Under the pieces are notes generated by a model. The model did not search any database and was not told where the DNA came from. It saw nothing but the letters and a program-made list of their open reading frames with translations. A stretch of 64,000 nt of DNA, taken from the NCBI GenBank assembly GCA_020284085.1, contig JACEVL010000801.1, positions 1-64,000 on the forward strand. Reading direction: 5' to 3'. This document shows, in pieces, positions 33,591 through 45,973 of this stretch. This DNA is from Aporrectodea caliginosa (Eukaryota > Annelida > Clitellata > Crassiclitellata > Lumbricidae). Both the position numbers and the translations under genes were made by a program. The stretch's first letter is position 1. Each line of letters begins with the position of its first letter.

Positions 33591-35367
33591 CTCATCTGCA
33601 AAACTAATCAAAGTGTTTTTACCGACCCAACATTGAAGACGTATCTCTCGGACATTTTTAGCTTCAGCTGTTACTACTCTCAATGCAGCAGCAGACACTG
33701 CATACCTAGATGGAATCTCTGGAAAACACAGACTACTCCTAAAAAACTTCAGTCTGTTCAATACAGAACCATACTGCGTTAGCATCTGATGAAAATCATT
33801 TTGATTTTCAGGTACCCAGTCATAAATTTCTAACCTTTACAACCAAATACACAGACTGATACAGAGACAGACATACAGACGAACAGACAGAGAGAGTGCC
33901 TTAGCACTGTGTCTGTCTGTCCATATGTATGTCTGTCTGTCTATCAATCCCCGAATAACTTCATTAGACGAGGAATCTAAATCACACAGAAGGTGGTCAA
34001 AGGCGAAACCAGTATCTCAACACATGAAGCATCAGTTCCTTATCTTTAATTACGCATGCTAAATTACATGTTAAGCAAATAACAATCACAAAGGTTAGTA
34101 CAAATTTTATGCCACTTCAACAAACAGTAATGAAAATGAAGTTCATGCTCAGCTGTAACTGCTGTCTGATTCTATGAAATGATTTCAAGGTCATCTGACC
34201 CTGCAAATTGATCAGACAGTTGTATTCAACAAAATGAAGGTCAACTAACTGCAGATTCATCAAGTTCATGTATCAAATTCTTCAGCGACTGTTCCAGACA
34301 GTCACTAATTCATAAAAATGATCCAGTACTTCAAATGTCAGCTTTTATCAAACATCAGATAACACAACAGAAGTATCGATAGTCTCAAGTGGTGAGGATA
34401 TTGATTTCAGTACGAGTGCTAACATAGCATAACTTACTTCAAGTATCTGATAATTTCACACAAAGTCTGATATGTAATCAAATCAAAATAGCCTGAATAA
34501 TAAAAAATATTGCTTTTTAAATTTTAATATAAAATATCTATAATTTGTCAAAAACCATGTGTTGAAAATGAGTGAAAATACTATCAACATTACAGGCAAG
34601 CATTAGATTAATAAGCATACAGGTTGAAGCGGCAAACATTACGGCAAATCACAACATGAAATCAAATACAAAAAAGCTTTCAATGAGTAGAAGCATCTCC
34701 ATCAAGTCCAATAGTAACAACGAATTATGATATCAAACTGAATGATTTTCATCACACTCAGCAAAAGAAACTTCTAACAGGCTACTGCTGTGAACAGCAA
34801 AACAAATTATCTGTATACTGTCAATTACTTTCACATATCCAAAAGGAAATTCTTTGAGTACAAAATCTTTCAAATGCTTCAAACACTCTTTTTAAACAAT
34901 CACAGCTGAAAAAACTTAAATGCAATATTTAAATGTACAGTAACTTTCAAATACTTTAACCATGAAAAATAATTTGAACTTTTGTTGACCAACAAATGGT
35001 CTTACTTTATAAAAAAAGCTTTATAAAGACAATTTAATCAGCTAGTACAAAGTCGTAGAAAATATTAAATTTAAAATTCAAGTAATGATCGAGGAGTTGT
35101 TAGAATATTCTGCTGTATACAGTATTAAGAATAGCAAGTTCTGGCATCAAGTCTTACATCATTAGTCACAATCGCTGTCAGTATGCCCATGAACACTCTA
35201 TGGGTTTCAGACGGGCGTATGGGCATCATGTAGACCCGCATGGGCATGCTGGCAATATATTTCACAATAAGCCTTTAATTTTTTATACCACCACAAAATT
35301 CAAGCAAACACAAACAATTTCGTAATAATATGCTATTCAAACACGATTACAAGTTCAACAAGCAGGT

Positions 35368-36877
35368 CTACGGAAGCTGTTTCAGGTAGCACTCGATGCG
35401 ATAGTTGGCCTTGGAATTGTTATCCCAGTAGACTTGGCCGCCAGATTCAAAGCAGATGGCAAACTCCATTCGGTTTCCAAACCCGAAAGACGCCCGCAGC
35501 TTTATTTTGAACAGAAACTTATCGAGACTACCTCCGTGTGACCCTCCAAGATAGCTAGTGACGTCGAGGTCATCATAGGTCAGCCAGCCGTTGGTAGTGT
35601 AGCGCACGAATATGCGTTTCACATACGTAACGTTGACGACGCAGATTGACCCGCTCACCGTTAGGTTGACATCGTCAACACTGAAGGTTTCCAGCATCAC
35701 TTTTCGGTCGTAGACTTTCTTCGCGAAATCAGGCGCATGGCCGTGCGGTGAGAAGCACGGGCACAGCTGAAGAACCTGTTTAAGCGGACGACTACCTTCG
35801 TCAAACTTTTCCCCGAGTTTGAGGTCACGCAGGGCGTTGCGTGGAACAACTGGGGGCTCTGATGAGGAAGTGATGAGCTGGACTGACTCGAGATCCAGTC
35901 CAAGAACGTCGGCAAAACGGACCTCCTTCTTCTTGATCAGTGAACCTGAAGATGCTGAACTTTTCAGAGACGAACTGCGCTTGACAGGAGCGTCCTTGAG
36001 AAATTCAAACTCCTTGTCTGCCTCGCAGAAGGAGCGAGTGCACGGCTGGTACAGCCTTAACTGGGGTCGAACTCTCGTCCTTCTCGTCAGGTTTAGCTTC
36101 ATACGATAAAGTGGACTTCTTGCACGGTACTGGAGCCTCTTCTTGCACTTCATATGATAAAGAGATCTTATTGCATGCTTCTTGAACCTCTTCTTGTGGC
36201 TCAGGTGATAAAGTAGACTTCTCGCATAACACTGGAACCTCTTGTTGCAGTTCGTATGATACCGTGGTCCTATTGCACGCTACTGGGACCTCTTCTTGCA
36301 GCTCCAAAGAATTTTCTTCGCCCGATAAACGTGAATCAAAGACCACCGACTCTGAAACTTGAGAGCTTTCTGGAGCAGGAGTATTTTCAATGGTGGATTT
36401 CAATTCAGACGTCACACCTCCTGCCTCGCCAGACGCGTGCTTCGATCCAGAAATCAGAGCGATCCCACGAGTCTCGTCGATCAAAGGTGAACATTCCGAA
36501 AGCGAAGACGTAAAAGAATCCGAGATCGAAGCCTGGCTTTCGAACAACTCGAGCGTCGACGGGATCGAACATTCAACACCAGAGGGCAAACGAGCGTGAA
36601 ATGGCATTTTTCTACCGTACTCTACATTGAGTACTCGAACCGTCTGCTCCACAGCCGGCTCACATACATCGAGGACGTGTTTGGGCACATAGCGAAACAG
36701 GACTCGGTCCTCCAGTTGCTGCTTCGGTTGTCGTAGATTTCCCTTCTCAACATTGTTGTTGTTTAACAGTTGCACTCCATGGTTGTTGTACGATTCGTGG
36801 AGATCATCGGAAAACGTTGTCTGGTCGAGTCCCTTGTTGCTGCCGTTGGCATGATTGTAAACCTCGTTGATTTCCAT
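35368..36877 (-). CDS. PPP1R3-type glycogen-targeting regulatory subunit of protein phosphatase 1
   Basis: Seen: the distal frame (36153 down to 35368) encodes KKKEVRFAD, an RVxF motif for PP1 catalytic subunit binding (about 35910-35930), then LGLDLESV and a CBM21 glycogen-binding domain ending GQVYWDNNSKANYRIE near the C-terminus. Known: PPP1R3 proteins bring PP1 to glycogen to activate glycogen synthase and inactivate phosphorylase. The N-terminal frame (ATG at 36877, stop near 36005) is rich in Ser/Glu and holds four imperfect 17-residue repeats (QEEVPVxCxKxTLSYE type). The two frames overlap at 36005-36153 and differ by one base; no credible intron joins them, so an indel between about 36020 and 36110 is likely. 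Upstream TTTGTTTAG at 36898 is a good acceptor for a 5' UTR intron. TAG stop at 35368-35370. Which paralogue (A-G) cannot be told. Confidence 0.85.
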
Positions 36878-37204
36878 TTTATTTGGTTTGTGTTGAACTA
36901 AACAAAGCAAAGACAGTGCAGAGTTTTCCAAGATGACTCAGGGTGACAGAGGTTCTAAGTTCATGCTGCCACACCTTCTCATTAACTTCTCAGTACCAAA
37001 TCGAAAGAGAAATTCCACCTCTTGGAGAATGCAGAGGATGATTCCATGTGGCAGCCCAGCATTAAGCTAGTACTCTGAAACAACAAGAAGAAAATGGCAG
37101 AAACCAGTTCCCATACATAACCCTAACAGTTTTGTTTTATTTACTGTCTTGAACATAAAGTTCTTTGAGAAACAAAGGTAATTGTATTTTTGTATTGTAC
37201 TGTA

Positions 37205-37475
37205 TCGCTATTTGCATTTAAACACTTATAAAGTGCCTCTAGTAGGGTGAACCGTTCAGAGGTGCTTCCAGTGCCCAAGGCCACCAGAGAAGAAATAGGT
37301 TTTGAGAATAGCATAGGAGGAAGAGGAGTTACCAGCTAGAATTTGAGAGCGAGTATAGATGGAAACAGCACATTCCAAAGAGAGGGACCAATTGAGGTAG
37401 AGGACCGGGACTGAGCCATAGCTGTTCTAGTATGAGGAACTAGAAGATCAAGTTGTTTGAAGCGTGGAGTGGACG
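37205..37475 (-). mobile_element. LINE (CR1/L2-like) ORF2 C-terminus and 3' end
   Basis: Minus-strand reading gives LVPHTRTAMAQSRSSTS and GPSLWNVLFPSILA, a typical RxxxxxGPSLWNxLP CR1/L2 segment, then KPISS and the shared GAGCACC-type 3' region. One or more frame changes. Confidence 0.75.
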
Positions 37476-38735
37476 ATGCTAGGAGGCTGAAAGAGACCAG
37501 AGTAATACATCAGCTAGATTATGTTAAAATGTACATCATGCACGATATTTTCTGTCCAGCTGTGATTTTGAGCATCAAAATAATACAAACCTGCTGTTAA
37601 AACTGCTAATCACAGTACTATCTAATGTATAACTAAGTGTACATAGAACATAGGCCCACAAACAGGAAAACTTCAGACCTATAATTCCATAGAACATTGT
37701 GTGCCTACACAGCGACCTATAGCAATACCTGGTTCAGCCGGAAAAATGAACCTGGGCCTGAACCATTTAGGTCACGTCCAATTGTAAAGAATTATTCCTG
37801 TAAACATGCAGCAGAGTTATTAAGCAGAGAGATCAGTAACTGTACAAAGCACCAAATTCCTTCCTACACCCTATTTATGCTTCTAAGTTAAAGAAGTGTG
37901 GGCACACGTATATATATAAGTGTGTTGCTCAGATACTACATGGATAAACATACATGTCATTGCCAACTGCATTCATTATACAAATATAATACATGTGCAC
38001 ATATATATATATATAATATATATACATACATATAATATATATATCGTTTATATAGATATACAACCAAAGATAGCACAGAGCTAAGTATGTCTGTAGATAT
38101 TTCTGTACAATAACTTGACTTTGGTCTGTATTATACATAGAACTGCTGCAAAATGTCAAATGGTGGCCAACGAGGCTGTAACCGTTTCCAGCCAAAATGT
38201 CAGCCACATCTGGGATACCTGTAAAGCCTTGGCCTTGAACACATGCTCCTGTATTTCAACGGATGCATCCATCAGGTGCCCATGAGTTAACACTAACAAT
38301 ATGGTTCACCTAACTAAAGCTAACAGTGACTTCTATAGTGCCATTATCATAGAGCACAAGGCATCAATCAGTGGCCACTCTCAGTGAAAGCATAGTCATA
38401 TAGCGAGATCCGTTGGATAAGTCTCGTCAAAATCCGATTGACCAAGGAAATTAGAAATCAAAGTGAAACATACAGTTGACCAGAGAAATTAGAAATAAAG
38501 GTGAAACATCTGACTGACCAGGGAAATGAAAAATCAAGGTGAAAAAGACAAGTCTTAAGGCAAGCCCTAAGACTAAAGCAGACTCGTTGAGATGAGGACA
38601 AAATGCCTCTTGACCTTTAACCTCAACTTCTGTTCGACATAGATTTTTAAACATTTTATTATTTATTTTTGGGCTTCAAGCAGTTGATTGGCAAATAAAT
38701 GATAGCCTGTTGGTGGTTAGAGTTCTGGATGGTGG

Positions 38736-38946
38736 GGTACGGTGGCCAAGTGGTTAGATCGCTTGGCCTGTAACATGGAGAGTACGGGTTCAAGCCTCAC
38801 TGGAGACAGTTACTGTATAGGGACCTTGAGCAAGTCCTTCACTCACAATTGCTCAGCACCATCGATATTCTGTTTCATGGTCATGTGTGTGCACTTCTGA
38901 GCTTTGGAAGGAGGGCAATATTAAATACAGTTGTATTGTATTGTAT
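38736..38946 (+). mobile_element. tRNA-derived SINE, family 1, longest copy
   Basis: TACGGTGGCCAAGTGGTTAG (A box) and GGGTTCAAGCC (B box), body CAGTTACTGTATAGGGACC, CTTCACTCACAATTGCTCAGC, and tail of TTGTA units (38929-38946). The B box is the best preserved of the family here. Confidence 0.85.
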
Positions 38947-39574
38947 CATCAGCATTGAGAGCTCAAAACTTAAAATGCAGTGTGTATACTAGCCAAGAAA
39001 AGATTGTAAATCATCACCACGATAGACAGATGGTTTCAAGATATCTGTTGACAAAGCTTTGGTATAATATGAGTACATTTGACTGTATATCATCAACAGA
39101 GGGATCAGATGGATGACAAGGTAATGCACAGGTCACCACCCCGCCATCCCCCGCCAACCCCTTATAACGGGCCAAGCAAATGAACAAAGAAGTCATGCTC
39201 TTGCTTACACAAAACTCTTGCACAAACAAGCAAATTGGTCCAGTTTCTTATGTGAATATATGTACATACGTATGTGTGCATGCATGTATGTGTGCATGTA
39301 CATGTGGATAGTTTAAGGAATGTATGCATAGTGTATGTCTGAATGGCTGGAGGAATGTATGCATGTATGTCACTATATAAATCTATGCATGCATGTACAT
39401 ATATATTCGTGTTTGTTACTAATTCAAACTGATTTCGACACAACGCAGTATGATTAAAAGTCATAGTATGAACGGATGATTACAAGTTATTTCAGGAGTC
39501 AAATTTAACTGTATGGCAGCCTACTGCTCATTTTACCAATGCCACCTTGCGAATGGAAGTTTGAGTGGACCTTT

Positions 39575-39665
39575 GGAAGGGTAGCAGGAATCAACCCCGG
39601 GTCCAGGCTGATCTTCTGCTACTTGTGCCGGAGTGTTACCATTCACCTAAACCCCTTCATATATA
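39575..39665 (-). mobile_element. second SINE family, tRNA-like head fragment
   Basis: Minus strand reads AATGGTAACACTCCGGCAC and GGACCCGGGGTTGATTCCTG, A-box-like and B-box-like spaced about as in tRNA. Body not identified. Confidence 0.45.
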
Positions 39666-39752
39666 AGTATGTTGAATCTAAGTATGTATGTATGTACATA
39701 ACTACGTATGTATGTGTGCATATATATATATCTCCACACACATGCATGCAGC

Positions 39753-39920
39753 CAGGGTTTAAAGTGGTGTGGGAACTGTGGGAACGGCGTTCCCACGGCT
39801 CTCAAAATTTTTTACTTGCGTTCCCACTGCTCACCATGCAATGGAACCCTGATAACACATGCTTTCCCAGAAAACTCTCTTCGGAGTTCCCACTGCTCAC
39901 CCAAACCACTTTAACCACTG
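39753..39920. mobile_element. hAT-type MITE with perfect 8-bp target duplication
   Basis: Left end CAGGGTTTAAAGTGGT pairs with right end ACCACTTTAACCACTG; both are flanked by CATGCAGC (39745-39752 and 39921-39928). 168 bp with an internal direct repeat GTTCCCACTGCTCACC. Confidence 0.9.
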
Positions 39921-40789
39921 CATGCAGCAGAGATCCAGAAGTCAATCCGGCTATGGCCCATATACGGGTTTGGAAGCTAAAGCATTGTAAGCTAAAGAGT
40001 TGGCCTTCAAAACTGGTCTTGGTTGGGCTGCCCATTGAACTTATAAATCAAAAGGTCATTAAAATCTGGGAAACTAAATTAAAAGGTCACAAAAAGACAA
40101 GTTTTCCTACCTTATAGACCTAATAGGTAAATGTTGTGCAGCTAAATAAAATACATGGCCTACACGGAGCCAATATATGACCCATATGGTATGCATAGAG
40201 TCCCTTCTAAAGCCCATAGAAATGCTGGCTTGGGTTAGCCATCCCTTCCATTTTGTAAATGCTTGGAACTGCCAGTGTAAGAAGCTAACACATGTAAGCA
40301 GGTAAACTCAAGTTGTAAAGAGATACAATACTGCAATACAACGTTACCAGTCCTGAAAACTGAAGTGACCGTAACCTCCAAAACTTTTCTGTATGCCTAA
40401 CAGCTACCGGGTTATAGAGTGCAAAATGAATTCGTGTTGGCTGCCACATACGTCCTTCATTTAAAGGCCCATGACCTTGACATTTAGTGGTATACTCCGA
40501 CACCGGTAACGTTCAGCATCATAATAATTACCAACATTATCGGTTCGGATTACCAGGCCAAGTTAGCAGTAGCAGAAATCAATTAGTAACTCCTCTAAAG
40601 TTCTCCAAAGAACTAACGAACGTTCTTATTCTAGCCAACGATCAACACCGTCTTGTATTTAGGCGCAGTCTACTAATAAAGCAGTTCTTAGTCCAATATT
40701 AAGGCGAGGCAAGTCTCAAGAGGTCTACGCCTACGCCCTTCTTTCCTTCCGGCATTATAATATAGTTGCGTTTAAGAAATTAGACTTAC

Positions 40790-41030
40790 CAAACTGTTAC
40801 TCCAGGTGACCGAGTCGCTACACCCTTCCACAACTCCATGCCGACTGCTCCACAGGTTCTCATGCAAACCATTAGCTTCGCTCTGTTTATTTCTCTAGTG
40901 TTGGAATAGGAAGCTAGCTTAGTCCCGCCCACCAAGCCATAGCCCCGCCCACCAAGTCCATAGCCCCGCCTACAGCAGCGTTCTTCGCAGCACGCTAAAC
41001 AGCATGCCCCGCCCACTAATAACAGACGCG
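40790..41030 (-). promoter_or_regulatory. predicted GC-box promoter and non-coding first exon of PPP1R3
   Basis: Plus-strand CCCCGCCCACCAAG-type units occur four times between 40924 and 41018, i.e. GGGGCGGG Sp1-type boxes on the minus strand. About 130 bp downstream on that strand is the donor GTAAGTCT. This arrangement predicts transcription start near 40.9 kb and an exon ending at 40790. Inference from motif order only; no transcript evidence. Confidence 0.5.
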
Positions 41031-41395
41031 TCTATAACACGAAATCAAAGGGAGCCTCAGCTATCGTCATCTAGATTTCTTCAGCGCCTACACACAAGCT
41101 AAGTCGCGGGAACCAGCATATTCACAGGCGCTCAGTCAAAACAGAATCGATAGGTAGGGCGTCAATACCCAAAGGGTCAGGCAGGCAGACAGTCAGACGG
41201 AGATGAAGGCGAGCAGAAGAGGAGGAATCATGCAGGATAGGAGTTGTGAAAGAGCAGCGCTTTCATATCAGTTTTGTGTGAAAGACCTGTGGGGAGATGG
41301 CAGAGGTGAGGTTTTCGCTGAGCCTGTAGATCCAATAGTACCAAGTGGTGCCAGTCCCAAGCCTGGAAACGAGGAGGGCGATGTAAACGGCCTAT

Positions 41396-41849
41396 GGGGC
41401 CGTCCATAAATGACGTCACGCAATTTTGGCCGATTTTGAACCCCCCCCCCCTCGTCACACTTCGTCACAAAATGTAACACCCCTTGAAAAATGACGTCAC
41501 AAAGTTCTGACCCCTTAAAACCAAATTTCCATGGCGAAGCAAAATGCTCTTTCGTGGGACAAATATGGAGAGCATGCATATTTTAAAATCTAACGGTGAC
41601 CAAATATTGAAATAATTAGAAAATTATTAATAATGGTGCCCGTATACATTAAAATAATTTAAAAAAATGAAAATTTAATACTCACAATTAGTGCTGTTAT
41701 TATAAAAATTAAATTGTTGTTAATTGTTAAATTTAATTACATAGACCTGGTCTGACGTCACACCTCTCAGACCCCCCCACCCCCATGTCACACATCGTCA
41801 CAAATTTCCGACCCCCCCTCCCCAGGTGCGTGACGTCATTTATGGCCCC
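41396..41849. mobile_element. MITE with inverted ends containing CRE palindromes
   Basis: Left end GGGGCCGTCCATAAATGACG and right end CGTCATTTATGGCCCC are inverted repeats; the right arm lacks GTCC. TAT flanks both sides (41393-41395 and 41850-41852). Four exact TGACGTCA octamers at 41411, 41492, 41753 and 41831. C-tracts face each other inside. No coding capacity. It appears inserted into a LINE 3' end. Confidence 0.9.
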
Positions 41850-42184
41850 TATATAGTTGGTAGCCATGAGGTGTCGTTAAACGATGAAATAGTTCCAAGA
41901 AATCAAAACTCCTTGACTGCCCTACTTTGGTAGTGCCAGTCCCTATAGCCTCGTTAACAGGAGGATGACGACTCTGATCATCGTTGTTATGATACATCGT
42001 CGTTAAACAGCAACTAATTAGTCCTAATCCAATTTTAGACGCAACGACGCAGACTATATATTTGCAATTAGGCTGCAGGGGCCGACGCTGTTATTGTTGT
42101 CGTAATCTGGAGATTAATGATTTTGGTTATGATGAAAACAACAATGCATACCTGTTTCATTAAGGAGGTATATATATATATAAT

Positions 42185-42323
<139 letters not shown>

Positions 42324-44322
42324 TTATTTTCGCAATGCTCGTTCGGATGAGATTTTAACATTCGGAATAGGTCAGTCACTGAAGTGTTTTGGAAGACAGA
42401 TAATGAGGATCGAGATGGCCGGAGAAAGTGGACAGTCGTGAGTGGACTCGTTCCCATCATTAGCGAACTAAATAACCTCTCCAGCTGGTCTACTGGTAAT
42501 ATATCCTCCGTTTAAAACACTCTTCGGTTCGTCACAATGATCACTTGTACAGCCTCGAGTCATTGCGGCCGCTGCTCCAGCAATCTACACGAGTTTTTAA
42601 TTAGTGCATTAAAATGAGACCACTAGACCAATTAATCAATAAGACAGTATATAGTACCCGGCCACGGGCCACCACCTTCAGAGAAAAACACAAAGACCTA
42701 CATCTACACGAAACTAAACTGTTAATTAAAAATATGACACGCAACTTTATCTGACAACGTAGGCCTGCATGCCGTGTCAGTATGCTCAAATGGAGTTTAT
42801 GCATACAGGACCCACATGGGACCCGAATCAAGCCCATGTGGGTTCCATCTAAGGCCCATTGATCAAAATGCTAGCAGATAAGGCTCTATGCAACCTCGAG
42901 ATCTGGAACGCTCTGCTACAGCTTATAGGCAATACGTACGTCGATAAAGTGACACATAGGCCTACAGGTAGGTGAGCACTGTGCCTCCCCCAAATCTGTT
43001 GCAAGTTCTGACATAAACAACTAATTAAACGAACGTCAGTTAATTACAGCACTATCCGCAAGCCTGTATAGCGCAATTAAAGCAGATACATCATTTGTGC
43101 GTTTAATTTGCACTCCCGTTGCTAATTAATTAATCTCAGCCTACTTTAAACTGCAACAGTATACACCTATTGGTTGCCATAATATATTTTGTCTTCACGT
43201 TCTGTCATAGTGCCATGATAGTGGCATGCACGATAGTCGCGATTGCGTTGCTTTAGGCTATCTGTGGCTTTGCAAGTCTGGACCTGCGATCAATTGATAG
43301 ATAATTAGTAGGCCTAGCCTACGTTGTGGTTAATTATGATTATGGTATCATCACCGTCACTAATTTCATTGCAGCTACCTTTACCAGATCTCCGTAGAAC
43401 TTTAATTACGCCTTCTGAGGACTCATCAAAGCTTGGAGAAACATTACATTTGACAGCGCGATTACAAAGTCGGCTGCAGGCCAAGTCCTGCAGTGGCGGA
43501 CGGGACTATTTCGTCTACTAGATGAGAATTCTACTTTTAGTAGCGACCGCATCTATCAACTGCACGCGTCAGTCGTTAGCCGTCACTGTCAGTACTAGTC
43601 AGGCCTGGCCGCTAGGTGAAGGTCATTCAAAGGTTGAACATGCGCGCCAACGCAGCGGTCTACGTGTCTGAACTTCTTCGGCGAAACAAATGAATAATAA
43701 TCTAGACGTGTGAATTACATGCGACGATTAAAGTGGCAGGCAATGCCGAAAGCATTAAGGAAGTTCTGTAAACAACAGGGCTAATGTATCATGTCTAGCT
43801 TAGTCGGACTTAATAGGCCTAAGAACGTAGGCCTATAACTACAGACCTCCTCGGTTTGGCACACGTCTGACACGAAATTAGAACGGTATGTCGCCTTGGC
43901 CTGACCTGTCGCCTGCTTGTGGTGTGACAGGGTCCGGTAGTAATTAAGCGTTTAGAACTCGTTGAAAATATTTTAACCTAGATGCTGTAGGCGTATAGAC
44001 GGTTTTAAGCTAGGGGTGAAGAATAATTATAATTGAACCTGGGTTGCACAGAGGAAAAAACGAGAAAACGTGGCTAGACCTATAGGCCTACATCTGACTG
44101 ACCAATAGGCCTACGTTTATTTTACAACGCCGTTATATCGAAGATGGCTGGCGCCATAACAAACAACGGTTTACCAAATTACATTACATAATATTAGGGC
44201 TGTTTATTTTACAACGCCTCTACCCTTAGTAACATGTAAGAGGTGTGAATGTCCTTTGGGATTTTAATCTAGTTTTCATTATGTAAGCTATATCAGCGTG
44301 AATTGTTTTTAACTTTGATTCT

Positions 44323-44945
44323 GATAACCCTTTCCCGCCGACCAGAGCTAACCCTGGTCTAATCGTGGGTCAGGGTAAACTTACAGGAGTAAGTGTAAAT
44401 GCTGAGATAACCCTTTGCCGTCGGACCAGAGCGAACCCTGGTCTAATGGTGGGTCAGGATAAATTTACAAGAGGAAATTATAATACATAACGGAAGACGC
44501 CCTTGTTTAAAAGGTGTACAATCATTGAGCTCAGTATTTTGCTAAAATACAAGTATTTCATATATCTAGCATTTGCTACAGCAGGTGAAGTAGTATTTAG
44601 AATTTTTATTAACGAAGCTTATGCCTGGAAGGCTCGTCCACGCAAAGCTTCGTAACCAGGAGAAGGTCCTTAGCTGCCGTTCCATTTTCTTCGGCTACTG
44701 CGCCATCTAGCGTATGGTTCAATAATAAAGTGCTAACCTGGTAAATCTGTCCAGCGTTCAAAACTTCGACGTAGCCTACAATGAAAACCGTGTTTGTACA
44801 GTTTCACCTTATTTCATCCGCAACATTTGAGTTTTGAATCTAGGCGGACGTTTCGAGATTTGTTCAGCAGTAATTTCGTTCTTTAAATGCCCTAGCCTAC
44901 TTATTCAACTGAGCCTGTATGAAAAAATATTAATTTGACTTACCT
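44323..44945. repeat. left copy of the direct repeat flanking the Gypsy locus
   Basis: From about 44405 to 44945 this matches 55608-56126 with small indels and few substitutions, including ACATAACGGAAGACGCCC and GCCATCTAGCGTATGG. Its 5' part is itself duplicated: GATAACCCT...CCAGAG...CCCTGGTCTAAT occurs at 44323 and 44405 (period 82). A 110-bp core (44665-44775) differs from the other copy at two positions only. Confidence 0.9.
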
Positions 44946-45960
44946 TCTAAATTAGTTTATGTCCACATCCATGGGCATCGGGGGCGCTGGAATAACGAAG
45001 GAACAAAATGGCGTAGGCCTTACTATAAGCTATCAAAACACAGCCTCACCCGGTTGAAAGACGTTGATCGTCTGCGCATACATCCTTCCATTCTGTCCAC
45101 GCTCAGACCACATGACCCATCTGCAGATCTGCTGCATCGTTGATCTGTTCCGTTTATCGAAACGACAAGGGTGGACCCAGTATTTGGAAATGAAGGGGTG
45201 CAGCGAGAAAAATTTAAAACATCTGTCAACCAAATTGTTGGAGTATTGAGAAACTTTGGAGGTCTAATAATTATTAATCGTACTTATTGGAACAAAGCAT
45301 TTGCGAGGTACTAAACGGCGCTATATAAAGTGTTCAGATGCATGCAACGTGTCGTAATGTAGCGTAGTTTACGTGCACTATGTTGGAAGTTGGAACATAA
45401 TCTAATGCAATCTCTCTTCTAGACCTATAATTCTCATTCACGCTCAGTTAATCCGTATAGTCTGCATGTTTACAGATGGTTAAACAGTCATAAAACTTCG
45501 CGTGGTTTTTTAATAAGACCAAAATCAAGGATGGTAGTCGCACTTTACCAGATTGTTTATCTGCTCTTTTAAATTTTTAATAATGGATTATAGCCTACGG
45601 CGTATAGGGTGGATGTTTAAAAGGCCCATGTCAACACTGCATTGTAGGCTTACATATGATTTACACTTGTAGGCCTACATATGTAGGGGGCAGCATTGTG
45701 TATGGCCTATGATGTAGGCAGAATGTAAATATGAAAATGCATTATTAGGTTAATAATGATATATGCATGATCCACTTTCCATCCTTTGATGTCATCTGAG
45801 GTTTTAAAGCCTGTGGTTTTAAACTGGCTCCTGAACTTTGCGTTACCAATGACCTTTGCCCCAGACGGTCGCCTGCACCATATTGGGATGAAAGACTTCT
45901 CAGTCAAACTGTCATCGAAAGAGGCATTACTCAAATTCAACTTCAGAATATGGACTTTGG
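44945..45960 (-). CDS. possible 3' exons of an unidentified minus-strand gene
   Basis: Three exon-like pieces on the minus strand. About 45960-45762 is open (RRPSGAKVIGNAKF). About 45230-45049 is open (SKYWVHPCRFDKRN, VMWSERGQNGRMYAQTINVF) and ends at donor GTGAGG. 44990-44945 follows acceptor TTATTCCAG, continues in phase to a stop (PPMPMDVDIN) and ends at donor GTAAGT. An AATAAA lies further on at about 44610. No family recognised. The joining of the first piece is unclear, and the Gypsy 5' LTR begins right beside it, so upstream exons may be displaced. Confidence 0.35.
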
Positions 45961-45973
45961 ATCAAGGGACAAA

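Larger units (their letters stand above)
28958..35367. other. intergenic stretch between the refilin-like and PPP1R3 genes
   Basis: No coding exon supported in 6.4 kb. The first part should hold the refilin-like 3' UTR; 28959-29110 is GACA/CAGA-rich. A CG-richer patch lies at 29515-29600. LINE tail at 30480-30590, ATTC repeats at 32047-32098, TGTA-rich DNA at 32970-33100 and a minisatellite at 33344-33590. The rest is AT-rich unique DNA. Confidence 0.55.
36898..40789 (-). other. 5' UTR intron of the PPP1R3 gene (predicted)
   Basis: On the minus strand, GTTTG/GTAAGTCT at 40790/40789 is a strong donor and TCTTTGCTTTGTTTAG ending at 36898 a strong acceptor just 20 nt before the ATG. The interval contains no host exon that I can support. 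It holds LINE, SINE and hAT MITE insertions, listed separately, and AT-rich DNA at 37900-38060. Confidence 0.5.

Noticed and set aside
39539..40117. 192-codon plus frame
   Set aside because: It runs through a SINE-like head, ATGT repeats and a whole hAT MITE with its target duplications; not a gene.
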